A stretch of 5,809 nt of DNA from the NCBI GenBank assembly GCA_030599405.1, contig JAUVOB010000118.1, forward strand, positions 1-5,809. The letters run 5' to 3'. Below the pieces are notes generated by a model, which was given only the letters and a program-made list of their open reading frames with translations, ran no database searches and was not told the origin of the DNA. The translations under genes and the position numbers were made by a program. Origin of the DNA: Chloroflexota bacterium (GTDB lineage Bacteria; Chloroflexota; Anaerolineae; Promineifilales; Promineifilaceae). Below are positions 5,156 through 5,809 of this stretch, in pieces (the first letter of the stretch is position 1; every line of letters begins with the position of its first letter).

Positions 5156-5809
5156 TCACTGGTTCTCACCAACGAATCTTTCAACTTCGGCAAGATTCCA
5201 CTGCCCGGCCAACCAAGTTTCGAACTTAGCTTGTAACAAAAGCGAACGTAGGTTGGCGGTAATCTCTCTTTGCGGGTCTCGTTCTACCAACTGCACCAAG
5301 TAATAGGCGGTCCCGCTACCATCCAATCTCGGCGCGGCAACAACATCGCTCAGCTGGCCTGGCTGTAAGGCAAAGGCGGCTATTTCTACCTCTGGAACGA
5401 GCAACGATCCCTGGGCGAAATAGCCAAGATCTCCACCGTCTTCTCCGGTTATTCGATCGAGAGAATACTGTTGTGCCAGGTTAGCGAAATCCGCACCATT
5501 TCGGGCCTGTTCAAGGAGCGATTGGGCTAGAGCAACGTCGTCGACTTGGATATAGCGAGCATGAACCTGTTCTACGGTAAAAGGCACATCGGCCGTTATC
5601 AGTTCAACCATTCGCTCTGTAATCATTTCTGTCTGCAGCGCCCGGTGAAATTCTTCTTCAGTCCACTGGTTGGCTTGTAACCATGTGGAAAAGACCTCAT
5701 CGCCTCCTACCGATTGCTTCAATTCCGCAATCCGCTCCGAGACCATTTGGTCGGTCACTACAATACCGTTTTGTTCAGCTGCCTGGGCGATAATCTCAGT
5801 CTCTATAAG
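5156..5809 (-). CDS. Parvulin-type peptidyl-prolyl cis-trans isomerase (PrsA/SurA-like foldase), 5' end missing
   Basis: Parvulin foldases assist folding of proteins outside the membrane. The visible 217 residues run to the right edge without a stop. The GTG at 5758 is an internal Val: upstream codons continue as LIETEIIAQAAEQNGIVVTD, a typical helical SurA_N/PrsA chaperone segment, so signal and start lie outside. The rotamase domain spans about residues 80-178 of the visible part, with NGADFANLAQQYSLD, GEDGGDLGYFAQG, the AAFALQPGQLSDVV segment and AYYLVQLVERD. The scaffold is complete, but both conserved histidines appear lost: the HIL motif reads RYIQ (Tyr86) and the YHI motif reads YYL (Tyr170), so isomerase activity may be weak and chaperone work primary. 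A C-terminal helix (LRSLLLQAKFETWLAGQW) follows, as in PrsA-like proteins. The downstream gene begins 53 bases on, probably in the same operon. Membrane or lipid anchoring cannot be judged here. Confidence 0.92.
   Translation of the reverse strand, partial: LIETEIIAQAAEQNGIVVTDQMVSERIAELKQSVGGDEVFSTWLQANQWTEEEFHRALQTEMITERMVELITADVPFTVEQVHARYIQVDDVALAQSLLEQARNGADFANLAQQYSLDRITGEDGGDLGYFAQGSLLVPEVEIAAFALQPGQLSDVVAAPRLDGSGTAYYLVQLVERDPQREITANLRSLLLQAKFETWLAGQWNLAEVERFVGENQ

Noticed and set aside
5156..5758. GTG at 5758 as the true start of the foldase
   Set aside because: The frame stays open for 17 more codons to the window edge and these encode a typical SurA_N-like helix (LIETEIIAQAAEQNG), so the gene begins outside.
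1..5809. A new defence, mobile or biosynthetic system
   Set aside because: No nuclease, transposase, integrase, toxin-antitoxin pair, CRISPR repeat or biosynthetic enzyme cluster is visible; the genes are envelope, folding and ribosome-modification genes.

Overview
The window reads as ordinary, densely coded bacterial chromosome. It holds five protein-coding genes, two of them cut by the window edges, and no RNA gene, insertion sequence, CRISPR array or phage gene that I can see. The style points to a Chloroflexota bacterium, perhaps of the Anaerolineae. The cues are a membrane protein with a long Thr/Pro-rich linker built on TPTPT units, a lipoprotein with a similar Thr/Pro/Ser-rich neck, an LCP protein with a LytR_C tail, and a parvulin-type foldase. 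This taxonomic guess is inference from protein style, not from a marker gene.

Left part, + strand (1-3224): the 3' part of a LytR-CpsA-Psr (LCP) cell-wall ligase gene is followed after 88 bases by a 702-residue lipoprotein gene. The gap holds an imperfect hairpin that may be a weak terminator and a strong Shine-Dalgarno (SD) sequence set unusually close to the start. The lipoprotein has a lipobox-like signal, a Thr/Pro/Ser-rich neck, an N-terminal domain that I tentatively compare to the PsbP/Mog1 fold, and four PPC-like beta domains repeating every 110-111 residues.

Right part, - strand (3231-5809), read from right to left: a parvulin-type peptidyl-prolyl isomerase, whose frame stays open to the right edge, then a single-pass membrane protein with a PT-rich linker and an extracytoplasmic C-terminal domain, then rsmI, the 16S rRNA C1402 2'-O-methyltransferase. 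The first two are 53 bases apart and may be co-transcribed. A 177-base gap precedes rsmI, which lacks an SD and has an AT-rich stretch right against its start codon, so it may have its own promoter and a leaderless mRNA. The lipoprotein and rsmI genes converge with six bases between their stop codons.

Four of the five products belong to the cell envelope or protein folding outside the membrane; rsmI is a housekeeping ribosome-modification gene. I found no convincing new multi-gene system. The points most worth a second look are the loss of both conserved active-site histidines in the parvulin domain, the regular four-domain lipoprotein, the rsmI start region, and the uncharacterised C-terminal domain of the PT-linker protein.
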